Assembly: GCA_049601975.1 (NCBI GenBank) | Contig: JBMYRC010000005.1 | Span: forward strand, 6,603-70,602 | Source: UBA6544 sp049601975 | Lineage (GTDB): Bacteria; Pseudomonadota; Alphaproteobacteria; UBA8366 | DNA: 64,000 nt | Direction: 5' to 3' | Part shown: piece by piece, positions 1 to 8,298 of the stretch | Layout: each line of letters opens with the position of its first letter | Numbering within the stretch: the first letter of the stretch is position 1 | The notes under the pieces: generated by a model | The model's database searches: none | Seen by the model: the letters and a program-made list of their open reading frames with translations, nothing else | Told to the model about the DNA's origin: nothing | Made by a program: the position numbers and the translations under genes

Positions 1-1
1 C

Positions 2-748
2 CGAAAGCTCGTCCAGGAAGCGGCAGAAGTCGTCTCACAGGACGGCGCTGATGTGGTTGTGCGCATCAATCAACCGATACGCCATGCGATACCCGACATC
101 GAGGCCTGTATCTCGCCCCGCATCGCTGCTCTGGCTCTGCCGAAATGCAACAGCGCCGGACATATTCAACTCCTTGCGGAGATGGTTGAGGAGCTCGAGG
201 AAGAGCGCGGGATGGTATCCGGCCACACCAAGTTTATGGCGATGGTGGAAACAGCCGAGGCCTTCTTCGAGCTGAAGGATATCGCGAGAGCGCATCCGCG
301 CGTCGTCGTACTTATGCTCGGCGGCGAGGATTTTGCACTTTCGCTGCACATGGAGCCGACCCCGGAGACGATGCTCTATCCCAAACAGCATGCGGTCATC
401 GCGGCGCGCGCGGCAGGCATTCTCCCTTATGGTATTATTGGAACCGTCGCCGATTACTCCGACCACAACGCTTATCGCGACATGGTGCGGAAATCGGCCA
501 GGTTCGGCTTCGAAGGCGCTTCCTGCATTCACCCAGCCATCGTTCCGATGCTGAACGAAGGTTTCACGCCTACGAAGGAAGACGAATATCTTGCCCGGCG
601 AATTGTCGATGCCTGGGACGAGAATGAAGCAGCCGGCCGGGGCTCCTTTGAGCTCGAGGGCAAAATGATCGATGTTCCGGTGGTATTGCGCGCCCAGCGC
701 GTCATCGCGAAATGCGATGCCATCCGCGCGAAGAACTCTAAGGGGTAG
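2..748 (+). CDS. HpcH/HpaI aldolase / CitE-like CoA-ester lyase (5' partial)
   Basis: The frame is already open at base 2 and runs to a TAG at 746-748, so the true start lies left of the window. The protein matches the citrate lyase beta / malyl-CoA lyase family, Mg2+-dependent TIM-barrel enzymes that cleave or form CoA esters such as citryl-CoA, malyl-CoA or citramalyl-CoA. Visible family marks are MVETAEAFFEL (barrel strand with a catalytic-type Glu), LMLGGEDFALSL (metal-binding acidic pair) and the late SCIHPAIVP segment. The final ~60 residues form the usual helical tail. The exact substrate cannot be read. No citrate lyase alpha or gamma gene follows, so a stand-alone CoA-ester lyase is more likely than a citrate lyase subunit. 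Confidence 0.85.
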   Translation, partial: RKLVQEAAEVVSQDGADVVVRINQPIRHAIPDIEACISPRIAALALPKCNSAGHIQLLAEMVEELEEERGMVSGHTKFMAMVETAEAFFELKDIARAHPRVVVLMLGGEDFALSLHMEPTPETMLYPKQHAVIAARAAGILPYGIIGTVADYSDHNAYRDMVRKSARFGFEGASCIHPAIVPMLNEGFTPTKEDEYLARRIVDAWDENEAAGRGSFELEGKMIDVPVVLRAQRVIAKCDAIRAKNSKG

Positions 749-789
749 ATAACAAACACCGCTTTCCCCGATCGAAGCACGGCGTAGAA

Positions 790-834
790 CCGGGACCCAG
801 TTTTCGTGAGGCATCTTACCTGACTAGGTCCCGG
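790..834. repeat. Perfect 8-bp inverted repeat between convergent genes
   Basis: CCGGGACC at 790-797 is answered by GGTCCCGG at 827-834 with a 29-base spacer. A second small hairpin, AACGC-TAAA-GCGTT, lies at 837-850. Both sit in the 142-base gap between the convergent lyase and enolase-superfamily genes. They may end transcription in one or both directions, but neither is followed by a clear T run. Confidence 0.35.
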
Positions 835-890
835 ATAACGCTAAAGCGTTTCTGGGAAACCCATATCTTTTGAAATCAAAGAAAACAATC

Positions 891-2003
891 CTAACTCACA
901 ACTTCGACGGTTTTCGCCTTGATCAAGTCAAAGTCGATCTCGGCCCCAATGCCAGGCCCGTTCGGAGCGTGAACCAATCCATTCGCATCGACCTCAATGT
1001 CCTGTACCAATCCGTATTTTTGCGATGCGTCAGGTAACAACACCTCAAAATATTCACAATTCCGGATCGCCATGATCATATGCAGATTGGCAACATTGTT
1101 GTGTGAATTGCCGCCGTGATGAACTTCGTAATTCATCCGGAACCCTTCCGCCATATGCGCCGTCTTCAAGCAGGATGTAAGCCCACCCTTCACCGCGACA
1201 TCACCCCGCAGGAAGTCCGTCGCTTGATGGACGATCCAAGGCGCGTATGAGGCTGGGTGGCCGCCGGGGGCGTATTCCGTCGCCATGATCGGAATATCCA
1301 GTTTCTCTTTCAGCTTCACATAATTCAGGATGTCGTCATCCGCGAGCGGATCCTCGTACCAATAAAAGTTCAACTCCTCAGCCGCCTTGCCGACACGCAA
1401 TGCTTCTTCGTAGCGATAGGACCACGTGGAATCGAGCATGACACGGTAATCGTCCCCGACACCCTCTCGAACAGCCTTGCAGACCTCGATGTCTTCTTCC
1501 CACCGGGTCGGCGGATGGATCTTATATGCCGTCCATCCCTTTCCTTTAATCTCCTGCGCCTCTTCTACATACGCACCTATATCTTGGTGGACGGGTGAGC
1601 TGGCGTAGCCGGGGACACTTGAGCGGAAAGAGCCCATTAATTGGTGAACCGGCAAATTGGCGACTTTACCCGCGATATCCCAGAGCGCGATATCGACTGC
1701 GCCAATGGCGCGCAGCGTCGTCGATCTATTGAACTGCCAAAGGCCGTGCCAAAGACGTTCGCGGTCGAGTGGGTTTTGCCCCATCACGACCGGCTTTAGA
1801 TGCTGAATCAGGGACGAGGCGTCATGAATGGCGGAGCGCGAAGCCGATCCCAGAAAGGCATGACCTTCGACGCCGTCATCCGTCTTCACCGTTAGCAAAC
1901 CCAAGTGCGAGCGGCCTTTGAATTCCGCCGTATGGCCGCCGTATTTAGTCGCGGGAATATCGTCCCAGGCAAACAAAGTCAGAGTCACATCATCGATCTT
2001 CAT
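891..2003 (-). CDS. Mandelate racemase/muconate lactonizing enzyme family protein (enolase superfamily)
   Basis: Acid-sugar dehydratase or racemase type enzyme of the enolase superfamily, which abstracts a proton alpha to a carboxylate with Mg2+. From the chosen ATG at 2003 (370 aa, GGAAGGG nine bases upstream) an N-terminal capping domain is followed by a barrel. It carries a K-x-H motif (K161, H163), the three metal ligands D191 (MLDSTW), E217 (YWYEDPL) and E243 (ATEY), and a late HHGGNSHNN segment with a candidate general-base His. The K-x-H pair, instead of the K-x-K of mandelate racemase, points to a dehydratase-like subgroup, but the substrate is not deducible. A longer start at 2069 lacks family similarity. 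The gene is divergent from metZ. Confidence 0.85.
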   Translation of the reverse strand: MKIDDVTLTLFAWDDIPATKYGGHTAEFKGRSHLGLLTVKTDDGVEGHAFLGSASRSAIHDASSLIQHLKPVVMGQNPLDRERLWHGLWQFNRSTTLRAIGAVDIALWDIAGKVANLPVHQLMGSFRSSVPGYASSPVHQDIGAYVEEAQEIKGKGWTAYKIHPPTRWEEDIEVCKAVREGVGDDYRVMLDSTWSYRYEEALRVGKAAEELNFYWYEDPLADDDILNYVKLKEKLDIPIMATEYAPGGHPASYAPWIVHQATDFLRGDVAVKGGLTSCLKTAHMAEGFRMNYEVHHGGNSHNNVANLHMIMAIRNCEYFEVLLPDASQKYGLVQDIEVDANGLVHAPNGPGIGAEIDFDLIKAKTVEVVS

Positions 2004-2096
2004 CGCTTCCATCCCTTCCACACCAAATGCATATCGTCGTGTCGATCCTCCTATTGACCTAGGCAGCATCCCCTAGAGGACGAGAGGATAAACGCG

Positions 2097-2123
2097 TTGA
2101 CACACCTTCGAGCCGGCTATAGT
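2097..2123 (+). promoter_or_regulatory. Putative sigma70-type promoter for riboswitch-metZ transcript
   Basis: A TTGACA box at 2097-2102 and a TATAGT box at 2118-2123 are separated by 15 bases, slightly short of the ideal 17. The pair sits directly upstream of the SAM-II aptamer, so the transcript would start just before it. Inferred by eye. Confidence 0.55.
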
Positions 2124-2130
2124 GAAGATG

Positions 2131-2186
2131 TAACGTGGTGATTTGGCCCGACCGGCTTGCGGCCACGTAAAAAAATTGGCTAAAAG
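2131..2186 (+). ncRNA. SAM-II riboswitch (metA/metZ leader)
   Basis: This segment shows the conserved core of the alphaproteobacterial SAM-II aptamer. It has ACGTGGTGATTTGG (2133-2146), CCGGCTTGC and then GGCCACGT (2161-2168), which closes stem P1 by pairing ACGTGG (2133-2138) with CCACGT (2163-2168). An A-rich linker follows, then the pseudoknot strand GCTAAAA at 2179-2185. The class binds S-adenosylmethionine and normally controls metA, metX or metZ; here the next gene is metZ. Binding of SAM should lower sulfhydrylase synthesis when methionine is plentiful. Recognition rests on the near-perfect match of the core sequence and its position. Confidence 0.93.
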
Positions 2187-2206
2187 GTCGGAGTGTTCGC
2201 AAAGAA

Positions 2207-2237
2207 CCCCTGGCCCCCTTTGGTCGGGGGATTTTTA
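2207..2237 (+). terminator. Intrinsic terminator between SAM-II aptamer and metZ
   Basis: CCCCTGGCC (2207-2215) pairs over nine positions, two of them G-U, with GGTCGGGG (2222-2230) around a CCCTTT loop, followed by ATTTTTATTT. It stands after the aptamer and 40 bases before the metZ start, so it can act as a transcription-termination expression platform. Most SAM-II examples are thought to act on translation. Confidence 0.75.
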
Positions 2238-2277
2238 TTTGCAGCACGCCGGCCCGTCCAACCTGTAGGAGGTTACA

Positions 2278-3474
2278 ATGGACGGTTCACGCGATTTATA
2301 TTCGAGCGACTGGCAACCCCAGACGACATTAGTACGCGGCGGTCTTCACCGCTCCCCCCATAAAGAAACCAGCGAAGCGCTCTACCTGACGTCGGGCTTC
2401 GTCTATGACACGGCGGAGGAAGCCGAGGCCGCGTTTAAGGGCGACCACAAGCGTTACATATACGGACGCTATGGCAATCCAACCGTTACTGCTTTTGAAG
2501 AACGACTGCGTCTCCTGGAAGGTGCCAAAGCCTGCAAAGGCACAGCGAGCGGCATGGCAGCCGTCCATGCGGCTCTTATTTGTCAGCTCCAAGCGGGCGA
2601 TAAAGTCGTCGCTTCCCGAGCCCTCTTCGGCTCCTGCCATTATATTATCAACGAGCTGTTACCGCGCTTTGGTGTCGAGACACATCTTGTCGACGGTACA
2701 GATTACGACCAGTGGGAAGCGGCAATCGGCTCCAATGTCACGGTCACTTTTCTGGAAAGCCCTTCAAACCCCACTCTCGAAATTATCGATATCGCACGCG
2801 TTGCAGAACTCACACACGCAGCGGGGGGCAAACTCGTCGTCGACAACGCCCTAGCGTCACCGGTGGTTCAAAAACCACTCTCACTTGGCGCCGACGTGGT
2901 TATCTACTCCGCGACAAAGCATATCGATGGGCAAGGCCGCAGTCTCGGTGGCGCGATTTTGGGGCCGACGGAAATCGTCGAAGAAAAATTATCGAATATC
3001 ATGCGACACACGGGACCGTCACTTAGCCCCTTCAACGCTTGGATTTTACTGAAGGGTTTGGAGACACTTGATCTCCGCGTGGAACGACATTCCCGGAACG
3101 CACATCAAGTGGCAGCGTTCCTGAACAATCATTCGAGTATCTCAAAGGCCCTCTACCCGGGCCTTGCCACCCATCCCGACTACGCCCTCGCGCAGAAACA
3201 GATGCGCGACGGCGGCACGGTCGTGACGTTTGAGTTGGACGGTGGCAAGGAAAAAGCATTCCAATTCCTGAACGCCCTTCAAATTGCCGATATCTCAAAC
3301 AATCTCGGGGATTCGAAAAGTCTCGTCACACATCCTGCCACGACAACCCATCAGCGGCTCGAAGAAGAGGAACGCGACCGGCTCGGTATTAGTGGCGGGA
3401 TGGTACGTCTTTCCGTTGGCCTCGAAGACCCAATCGACCTAATTAGTGATATCGAACAGGCACTCGACGCCTAA
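2278..3474 (+). CDS. metZ: O-succinylhomoserine sulfhydrylase MetZ
   Basis: PLP enzyme of the Cys/Met metabolism family that makes homocysteine directly from O-succinylhomoserine (or O-acetylhomoserine) and sulfide, the direct-sulfurylation step of methionine synthesis in the cytoplasm. At 398 aa it has the usual family length. The PLP lysine is in the IYSATKHIDGQGR segment (K214). The YGRYGNPT motif near residue 62, the LESPSNPT segment near 169 and VVDN near 187 (PLP-ring Asp) are all present. The start is fixed by AGGAGG at 2266-2271. The gene is controlled by the SAM-II riboswitch and terminator just upstream. MetZ rather than cystathionine gamma-synthase is favoured by overall sequence and by the riboswitch. 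Confidence 0.93.
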   Translation: MDGSRDLYSSDWQPQTTLVRGGLHRSPHKETSEALYLTSGFVYDTAEEAEAAFKGDHKRYIYGRYGNPTVTAFEERLRLLEGAKACKGTASGMAAVHAALICQLQAGDKVVASRALFGSCHYIINELLPRFGVETHLVDGTDYDQWEAAIGSNVTVTFLESPSNPTLEIIDIARVAELTHAAGGKLVVDNALASPVVQKPLSLGADVVIYSATKHIDGQGRSLGGAILGPTEIVEEKLSNIMRHTGPSLSPFNAWILLKGLETLDLRVERHSRNAHQVAAFLNNHSSISKALYPGLATHPDYALAQKQMRDGGTVVTFELDGGKEKAFQFLNALQIADISNNLGDSKSLVTHPATTTHQRLEEEERDRLGISGGMVRLSVGLEDPIDLISDIEQALDA

Positions 3475-3501
3475 GGATTAATCGACGCGCCGGAGAATAT
3501 C

Positions 3502-4122
3502 ATGTTGAAACTATTTTACTCACCAGGCGCCGTTGCCTTGGCCTCTCATATCGCACTTGAGGAATCCGGTCTCGACTACGAGACGGTTCGCATCAATTTC
3601 GGAGACAACGAACAGAAAGCATCAGAATATTTAAAAATAAATCCGAAAGGTCGTGTCCCCTCATTGGTGACAGACAGAGGAATTCTCACGGAAACGCCCG
3701 CAATCCTCGTCTACATCAGCCAACTGTGCCCAGAAAAGAATCTCGCACCTTTAGATGATCCATACGCTTTTGCGGAAGCCCAATCTTTCAACAACTATCT
3801 TTGTTCCACTGTACACGTCGCCCACGCACATGGCGGGCGCGGCCACCGTTGGGCGGACCAAGAGACATCCTTCGCGGACATGAAGCAAAAAGTCACCCGA
3901 ACCATGACCGAGTGCTTCGAGTTGATCGAAGGTGAGTTGGTGAAGGGGCCGTGGGTCCTAGGCGACACATTCAGCGTCTGCGACATGTATCTTTACACCG
4001 TCGCCCGTTGGCTCACCGGCGACCAAGTCGATATTCGTCAGTTCGACAAGGTCGCGGCGATTTCCGATGGAATCGAGGGGCGATCGGCGGCAGCACGGGC
4101 AATTGAAACACACTTCGTGTAA
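3502..4122 (+). CDS. Glutathione S-transferase family protein
   Basis: A 206-residue two-domain GST. The N-terminal thioredoxin fold starts MLKLFYSPGAVALASHIALEE, with a Ser-Pro near residue 8 in the catalytic region, then the cis-Pro/GSH-binding stretch GRVPSLVTD and LTETPAIL. An all-helical C-terminal domain begins near residue 85. Such bacterial beta-like GSTs bind glutathione in the cytoplasm and act in detoxification or in catabolic isomerisation; the substrate is unknown. It lies 27 bases behind metZ with its own GGAG six bases before ATG and may share the metZ transcript. It runs tail-to-tail towards the following hydrolase gene. Confidence 0.88.
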   Translation: MLKLFYSPGAVALASHIALEESGLDYETVRINFGDNEQKASEYLKINPKGRVPSLVTDRGILTETPAILVYISQLCPEKNLAPLDDPYAFAEAQSFNNYLCSTVHVAHAHGGRGHRWADQETSFADMKQKVTRTMTECFELIEGELVKGPWVLGDTFSVCDMYLYTVARWLTGDQVDIRQFDKVAAISDGIEGRSAAARAIETHFV

Positions 4123-4141
4123 TCGAAAGCCCGTTTGACGC

Positions 4142-5020
4142 CTACTTCAATCCCGACATCGATTGCCCAATCGAGCGTGGATCGCGGGTCTTAAAGTTGC
4201 CCGTATCGACCGACACCAGAAAGGCTTGAATTAAGCCGTTGAACAAGTCGGGGTCTTCCAAATTAATGGCGTGACCAGCGTTCGGCATGACCGCCAACCA
4301 GGACGTCGGAATTGTCCGTTTCATCATCAGGTTCGGATCGAGGCACGGCTCGTCCTCGTCACCAGTCATGATGTATGTCGGCACCGTCATCGCCCTCATC
4401 CCGTCTTGTAGGTCATAGAGCGATGGGCGTTCGCCTTGTACGCCAAGAAAGGTGTTGGCGCAGCCAAGGGGCGAATGCTCGTTAAAGCGCTTCACGAACG
4501 CAGCAAATCCGCGGGGATCTTTATTCTCAAATTGCACGCGGGTCGGCCCGTATGCATAAAACTGGCTAACGCCTTCCATCCCCAAATCGAGAAATCTTTG
4601 CGCAATTTCAGCGGTCTCTTTACGCCATTGGTCACGGTCACCACCCGCGCCATATCCGCAACCGGCTACCACGAGCGAGTGCGCCATCTCGGGGAAATTC
4701 AAACCGAAATGCAAGGAGGCAAAACCACCCATCGACAGCCCGACGATATGCGCCTTCTCAATGCCGAGATGCTTGAGCACGTCGCGGGCATCCTCGGCTG
4801 CTCGCAACTGACTGTATGAGCTCGAATTCTCCGGCACGTCGGAGGGCGGGTATCCTCGCGCGTTATAGGCGATACAACGATAGTTCCGGGAGAAGTAGCT
4901 GAATTGCAGCTCCCATGTGCGCAGATCATCCGCGAATTCATGAATGAAAAGGATCGGCGTCCCCTCGCCCGCCTCTTCATAGTAAAGCTTCACGTTATCG
5001 TCCGTTACCGCATAAGGCAT
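4142..5020 (-). CDS. Alpha/beta fold hydrolase
   Basis: A 292-residue single-domain alpha/beta hydrolase of the 3-oxoadipate enol-lactonase / esterase type. The nucleophile elbow GLSMGG places the catalytic Ser at residue 96. The acid is likely in the TGDEDEP segment and the His in PNAGHAINLE near residue 250. The oxyanion loop reads HEFA instead of the common HGFG, a small deviation. A GGGAGGG ribosome site precedes the ATG. The gene is followed on the same strand by nothing close and preceded by folB after 17 bases, so it is the last gene of a possible folM-folB-hydrolase transcript. The substrate is unknown. Confidence 0.88.
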   Translation of the reverse strand: MPYAVTDDNVKLYYEEAGEGTPILFIHEFADDLRTWELQFSYFSRNYRCIAYNARGYPPSDVPENSSSYSQLRAAEDARDVLKHLGIEKAHIVGLSMGGFASLHFGLNFPEMAHSLVVAGCGYGAGGDRDQWRKETAEIAQRFLDLGMEGVSQFYAYGPTRVQFENKDPRGFAAFVKRFNEHSPLGCANTFLGVQGERPSLYDLQDGMRAMTVPTYIMTGDEDEPCLDPNLMMKRTIPTSWLAVMPNAGHAINLEDPDLFNGLIQAFLVSVDTGNFKTRDPRSIGQSMSGLK

Positions 5021-5037
5021 GACGCCCTCCCTCTCTC

Positions 5038-5412
5038 TTATTGTGATGCCGCCGTCTTTCGGCTCTCCATTTCAACCCCGACGCTATCGCAGTCGGGATA
5101 TACATCCGGCTTCCGGGTCGATACCCGGGCACCCACGACGCGCTCCGGCCGCAGACAAATCTCCAGTATCTCCGCGCACAGAGTTTCTTGAAGATTGAAA
5201 TGGCGACCGTCGACAATTTCGCGAATCCGCTCACGCAGAAAATCATAATCCAGCACCGTCTCAATCCGATCCTCGGCGGTATCTGGCGCCAAATCTCCCA
5301 ACAAGTCCAACGAGACATCGATGATGATCCGTTGGGGATTTTGGCGCTCAAACTCATGAATACCGATGGAGGCAATCACTTCATAGTCGCGGAGAAATAT
5401 TTTTCGCTGCAC
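5038..5412 (-). CDS. folB: Dihydroneopterin aldolase FolB
   Basis: Tetrahydrofolate synthesis enzyme that cleaves 7,8-dihydroneopterin to 6-hydroxymethyl-dihydropterin and glycolaldehyde. The protein begins KIFLRDYEVIASIGIHEFER, with the family's G-x-HE-x-E motif, and carries the YDFLRERI and FNLQETLCAEI segments that hold the catalytic and pterin-binding residues. The best start is a GTG at 5412 with GGGAG six bases upstream, giving 124 aa, the family length. The 27-residue in-frame extension to 5493 lies wholly inside the folM coding sequence and has no similarity. The start is 17 bases past the folM stop, so the two are co-transcribed. Confidence 0.9.
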   Translation of the reverse strand: MQRKIFLRDYEVIASIGIHEFERQNPQRIIIDVSLDLLGDLAPDTAEDRIETVLDYDFLRERIREIVDGRHFNLQETLCAEILEICLRPERVVGARVSTRKPDVYPDCDSVGVEMESRKTAASQ

Positions 5413-5428
5413 GTTTCGCTCCCAGGCC

Positions 5429-6181
5429 CTACTCGTTGAGGAAGGCGACGTCCCTTGGTAGCCGCAACAAAGTTTGGCCCCCATCGACGACAATTATCTG
5501 TCCGTTGTACATACGCGAGCCCAGAATGAAACGCACGGCCTTCGCAATCTCTCCGATGTCGCTGGAGCGTTCCAAAAGATTTTTCGTGCTCTGTTGTTCA
5601 AAATCTTCTGCCGTTTGATCTCCACTGATGGTCGTTAAACCAGGTGCAATTCCGCAAACCCTAATACGCGGCCCAAGGCTCATAGCCGCCATTTCGGTCA
5701 ATCCCTTTAGGCCAAATTTACCGATCGAATAAGAAAAGTAATCCGGATTAGGGCTGAAAACTTTGTTGTCGAGCATATTGATAATGCAGCCTTCGCGATC
5801 CTCTGGAAGGGCCTCGGCGAAGGCTTTAGTCAGCAGGGTCGGCGCACGCAAATTCACGTCCAATTGACGTTGCCAAAGGGCTGGCTCCACGCTAGTTAGC
5901 CAATCCGGCTCGAAAAGGGACGCATTGTTGATCAGACAATCGAGCGGCCCAACCAATTTGTTACATTCCGGAATGAGATTGAGCGTCGCATCCAAATCGG
6001 AAAGATCGCATCCAATCGTCTCCATGGAACTGCCCGATGCGGTCAATGAGCCGGCAAGGGCCTCGGCCTCGGATGCGGAAGCATTATAATGTATCAACAC
6101 CCGCCACCCATCTTCCGCCAATGCTCGGACAATCTCGGCACCGATCCGTTTGGCGCCTCCGGTCACGAGTGCCGTCTTCAT
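5429..6181 (-). CDS. folM: SDR oxidoreductase, probable dihydromonapterin reductase FolM
   Basis: A 250-residue short-chain dehydrogenase. The cofactor loop TGGAKRIG near residue 8 with its Arg resembles FolM/pteridine reductase, which use NADPH. NNAS near residue 87 and the catalytic YSIGK (Tyr-x3-Lys) near 150-155 are intact. FolM-type enzymes reduce dihydromonapterin or dihydrofolate, which fits the adjacent folB. GAGGAG stands six bases before the ATG. The assignment to FolM rests on the R-containing loop and the folB neighbour; another SDR substrate is possible. Confidence 0.75.
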   Translation of the reverse strand: MKTALVTGGAKRIGAEIVRALAEDGWRVLIHYNASASEAEALAGSLTASGSSMETIGCDLSDLDATLNLIPECNKLVGPLDCLINNASLFEPDWLTSVEPALWQRQLDVNLRAPTLLTKAFAEALPEDREGCIINMLDNKVFSPNPDYFSYSIGKFGLKGLTEMAAMSLGPRIRVCGIAPGLTTISGDQTAEDFEQQSTKNLLERSSDIGEIAKAVRFILGSRMYNGQIIVVDGGQTLLRLPRDVAFLNE

Positions 6182-6219
6182 TCAAAACTCCTCATTTCAC
6201 GGACTTCCAGGGATATAGG

Positions 6220-6594
6220 TTATTTGGCGCAGCCGACGCAGGTGGGAATCGCGGGATCGAGTTCGAGGCGCTTTTCCTCAATTTCGTCACCGCAGGTCAT
6301 GCAATAGCCGAACTCGTCCTCTTTCATCCGCGCGAGGGCGGCGTCGATCCGATGAGTCTCGTCAATACGACGGCGCTCCGTATCTACCGACATCGCTTGG
6401 TTCTGGATTTCGTCCATCCGCGAGAGACGGCCAACGGTCGTTTGATCCAAGACAACTGGGCGGGTGTCGTCGTGATGTGCCGTAACCAACCGCTCCAACT
6501 CTACTTTACGGTCGATCAATTGCTGCTTCAGCGCTTTCTCGTCTATGTCTTTGCGGTAGCTCATCGGTCCAATAAAAAGCGCCTTGCAGCGCAC
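6220..6594 (-). CDS. DksA/TraR-family zinc finger protein
   Basis: A 124-residue (or 114-residue, starting MSYRKD at 6564) protein with an acidic helical N-terminal part predicted as a coiled-coil hairpin. It ends in a four-Cys zinc finger, CMTC...CVGC, with the FGYCMTCGDEI context typical of DksA/TraR proteins. Relatives bind the RNA polymerase secondary channel and modulate initiation together with ppGpp. It is shorter than full DksA (~150 aa), so it belongs with the short homologues whose roles are less clear. It is divergent from prfC. Confidence 0.85.
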   Translation of the reverse strand: MRCKALFIGPMSYRKDIDEKALKQQLIDRKVELERLVTAHHDDTRPVVLDQTTVGRLSRMDEIQNQAMSVDTERRRIDETHRIDAALARMKEDEFGYCMTCGDEIEEKRLELDPAIPTCVGCAK

Positions 6595-6656
6595 TCATTG
6601 TTGCATCTGTAACATTTTGCGCTCATATGGGTGTCGACGACAATGGAGAATCTGAC

Positions 6657-8273
6657 ATGGCCTATGCACTGCCCGCCGCGAGCGACGGTGCGACCGGGCA
6701 TCCCGCGACGCGTCGGCGGACCTTCGCCATCATCTCGCACCCGGATGCCGGTAAGACGACGCTCACCGAAAAACTGCTGCTATTCGGCGGCGCCATTCAG
6801 CTTGCCGGTGCAGTGAAAGCACGTGGAGACCGGCGACGCGCCCATTCCGATTGGATGAAAGTGGAGCGCGAACGGGGCATTTCGGTCACTGTTTCGGTCA
6901 TGACCTTCGACTATGATGGCCTAACATTCAATTTGTTGGACACACCCGGACACGAAGACTTCAGCGAAGATACCTACCGCACCATAACGGCGGTCGACTC
7001 CGCCGTTATGGTGTTGGACGCGGCACGCGGTATCGAAAATCAGACACGGAAACTATTCGAGGTCTGCCGGTTACGCGATATGCCCATCGCCACTTTTATT
7101 AATAAAATGGACCGCGAAGCTCAGGACCCGTTCGACCTTTTGGATGAAATCGAGCAAAGCCTGGCCTTGGACGTCACACCTGCCTCATGGCCGATCGGCA
7201 TGGGACGGAATTTTCTTGGCTGTTACGATCTCCTCCGTGACCGCCTGCTGCTGACCCAACGCAGCAAAGGCAACACGATCGACAAAGGCATCCCCTGCGA
7301 GGGGCTCGACGATCCGAAGCTCGACGAATTACTTCCCGCCGACGCTATCGCCAAATTGCGCGAAGATGTTGAGATGGTGCGAGGCCTCTGTCCCGAATTT
7401 GATCTGGACGCCTACCGAGAAGGTACATTGACCCCGGTTTATTTTGGCAGTGCGATCAACAATTTCGGGGTGCGGGAGTTGCTCGACGGTATCGGTGCCT
7501 ATGCGCCACCGCCACGCCCACAACCGACAGCCAGGCGTGAAATCATGCCAGAGGAAGACAAAGTCAGCGGTTTTGTTTTCAAAGTTCAAGCCAATATGGA
7601 CGCGAAACACCGGGACCGAATTGCATTCGTGCGCTTGTGTTCAGGAAAGTTTAGACGCGGCATGAAGCTAAAACACATCCGCAGCGGCAAAACGATGACC
7701 GCGCACAATCCGCTGCTATTCCTAGCGCAAGACCGTGAATTGGCGGAAGAAGCATGGCCCGGTGACATCATTGGCATTCCCAATCACGGCAATCTTCGGA
7801 TTGGCGATGCATTGACCGAGGGCGAAGATTTAGCGTTTACCGGCATCCCGAGCTTCGCACCCGAACTGATGCGGAAAGTGCGACCGGAAGACCCGATGAA
7901 GGCAAAGCATCTAGGTCGTGCGTTATTGCAGATCGCAGAGGAAGGTGCTGCACGCGTCTTCAAACCGGTGATGGACCCGGACTGGATTGTCGGCGTCGTC
8001 GGCGCATTGCAATTCGAGGTGCTCGCCGACCGTATTCGCACGGAATACGACATACCGGTTCGCTTTGAGACAAGCTCCCTACATACCGCCCGTTGGCTGG
8101 ATTGCAACGATGAGCGCGACATTAAAAAACTTCGCGATTCCGGTCCATCGGCAATGGCGGAGGATCACGACGGCGCGCCCATTTTCCTGGCCCGAAACGC
8201 GTGGCACTTGGAAACAGCTGAAAAAGAATGGCCGTCGATTAAGTTCCTGAAGACCAAGGAACAAACGACCTAA
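6657..8273 (+). CDS. prfC: Peptide chain release factor 3
   Basis: Translational GTPase that removes RF1/RF2 from the ribosome after termination. The G-domain motifs are all visible: SHPDAGKTT (P-loop), the RGISVT switch-I region, DTPGHEDF (G3) and NKMD (G4), followed by the beta-barrel domains. I place the start at the ATG at 6657 because GGAGA lies eight bases before it; the upstream ATG at 6627 has no ribosome site. Length is then 538 aa, close to the usual ~530. No sequence anomaly is seen. The gene is followed after 25 bases by the dehydratase gene. Confidence 0.95.
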   Translation: MAYALPAASDGATGHPATRRRTFAIISHPDAGKTTLTEKLLLFGGAIQLAGAVKARGDRRRAHSDWMKVERERGISVTVSVMTFDYDGLTFNLLDTPGHEDFSEDTYRTITAVDSAVMVLDAARGIENQTRKLFEVCRLRDMPIATFINKMDREAQDPFDLLDEIEQSLALDVTPASWPIGMGRNFLGCYDLLRDRLLLTQRSKGNTIDKGIPCEGLDDPKLDELLPADAIAKLREDVEMVRGLCPEFDLDAYREGTLTPVYFGSAINNFGVRELLDGIGAYAPPPRPQPTARREIMPEEDKVSGFVFKVQANMDAKHRDRIAFVRLCSGKFRRGMKLKHIRSGKTMTAHNPLLFLAQDRELAEEAWPGDIIGIPNHGNLRIGDALTEGEDLAFTGIPSFAPELMRKVRPEDPMKAKHLGRALLQIAEEGAARVFKPVMDPDWIVGVVGALQFEVLADRIRTEYDIPVRFETSSLHTARWLDCNDERDIKKLRDSGPSAMAEDHDGAPIFLARNAWHLETAEKEWPSIKFLKTKEQTT

Positions 8274-8298
8274 CAATACATCACCTGGGGAAGACACC

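Noticed and set aside
2059..2247. Minus-strand ORF across the metZ leader
   Set aside because: It is the antisense of the SAM-II riboswitch and terminator and shows no protein similarity.
4436..4819. Plus-strand ORF of 127 codons inside the alpha/beta hydrolase gene
   Set aside because: It is antisense to a well-supported gene with catalytic motifs; the same applies to other long antisense frames over the MmgE/PrpD, aldehyde dehydrogenase and glutathione reductase genes.
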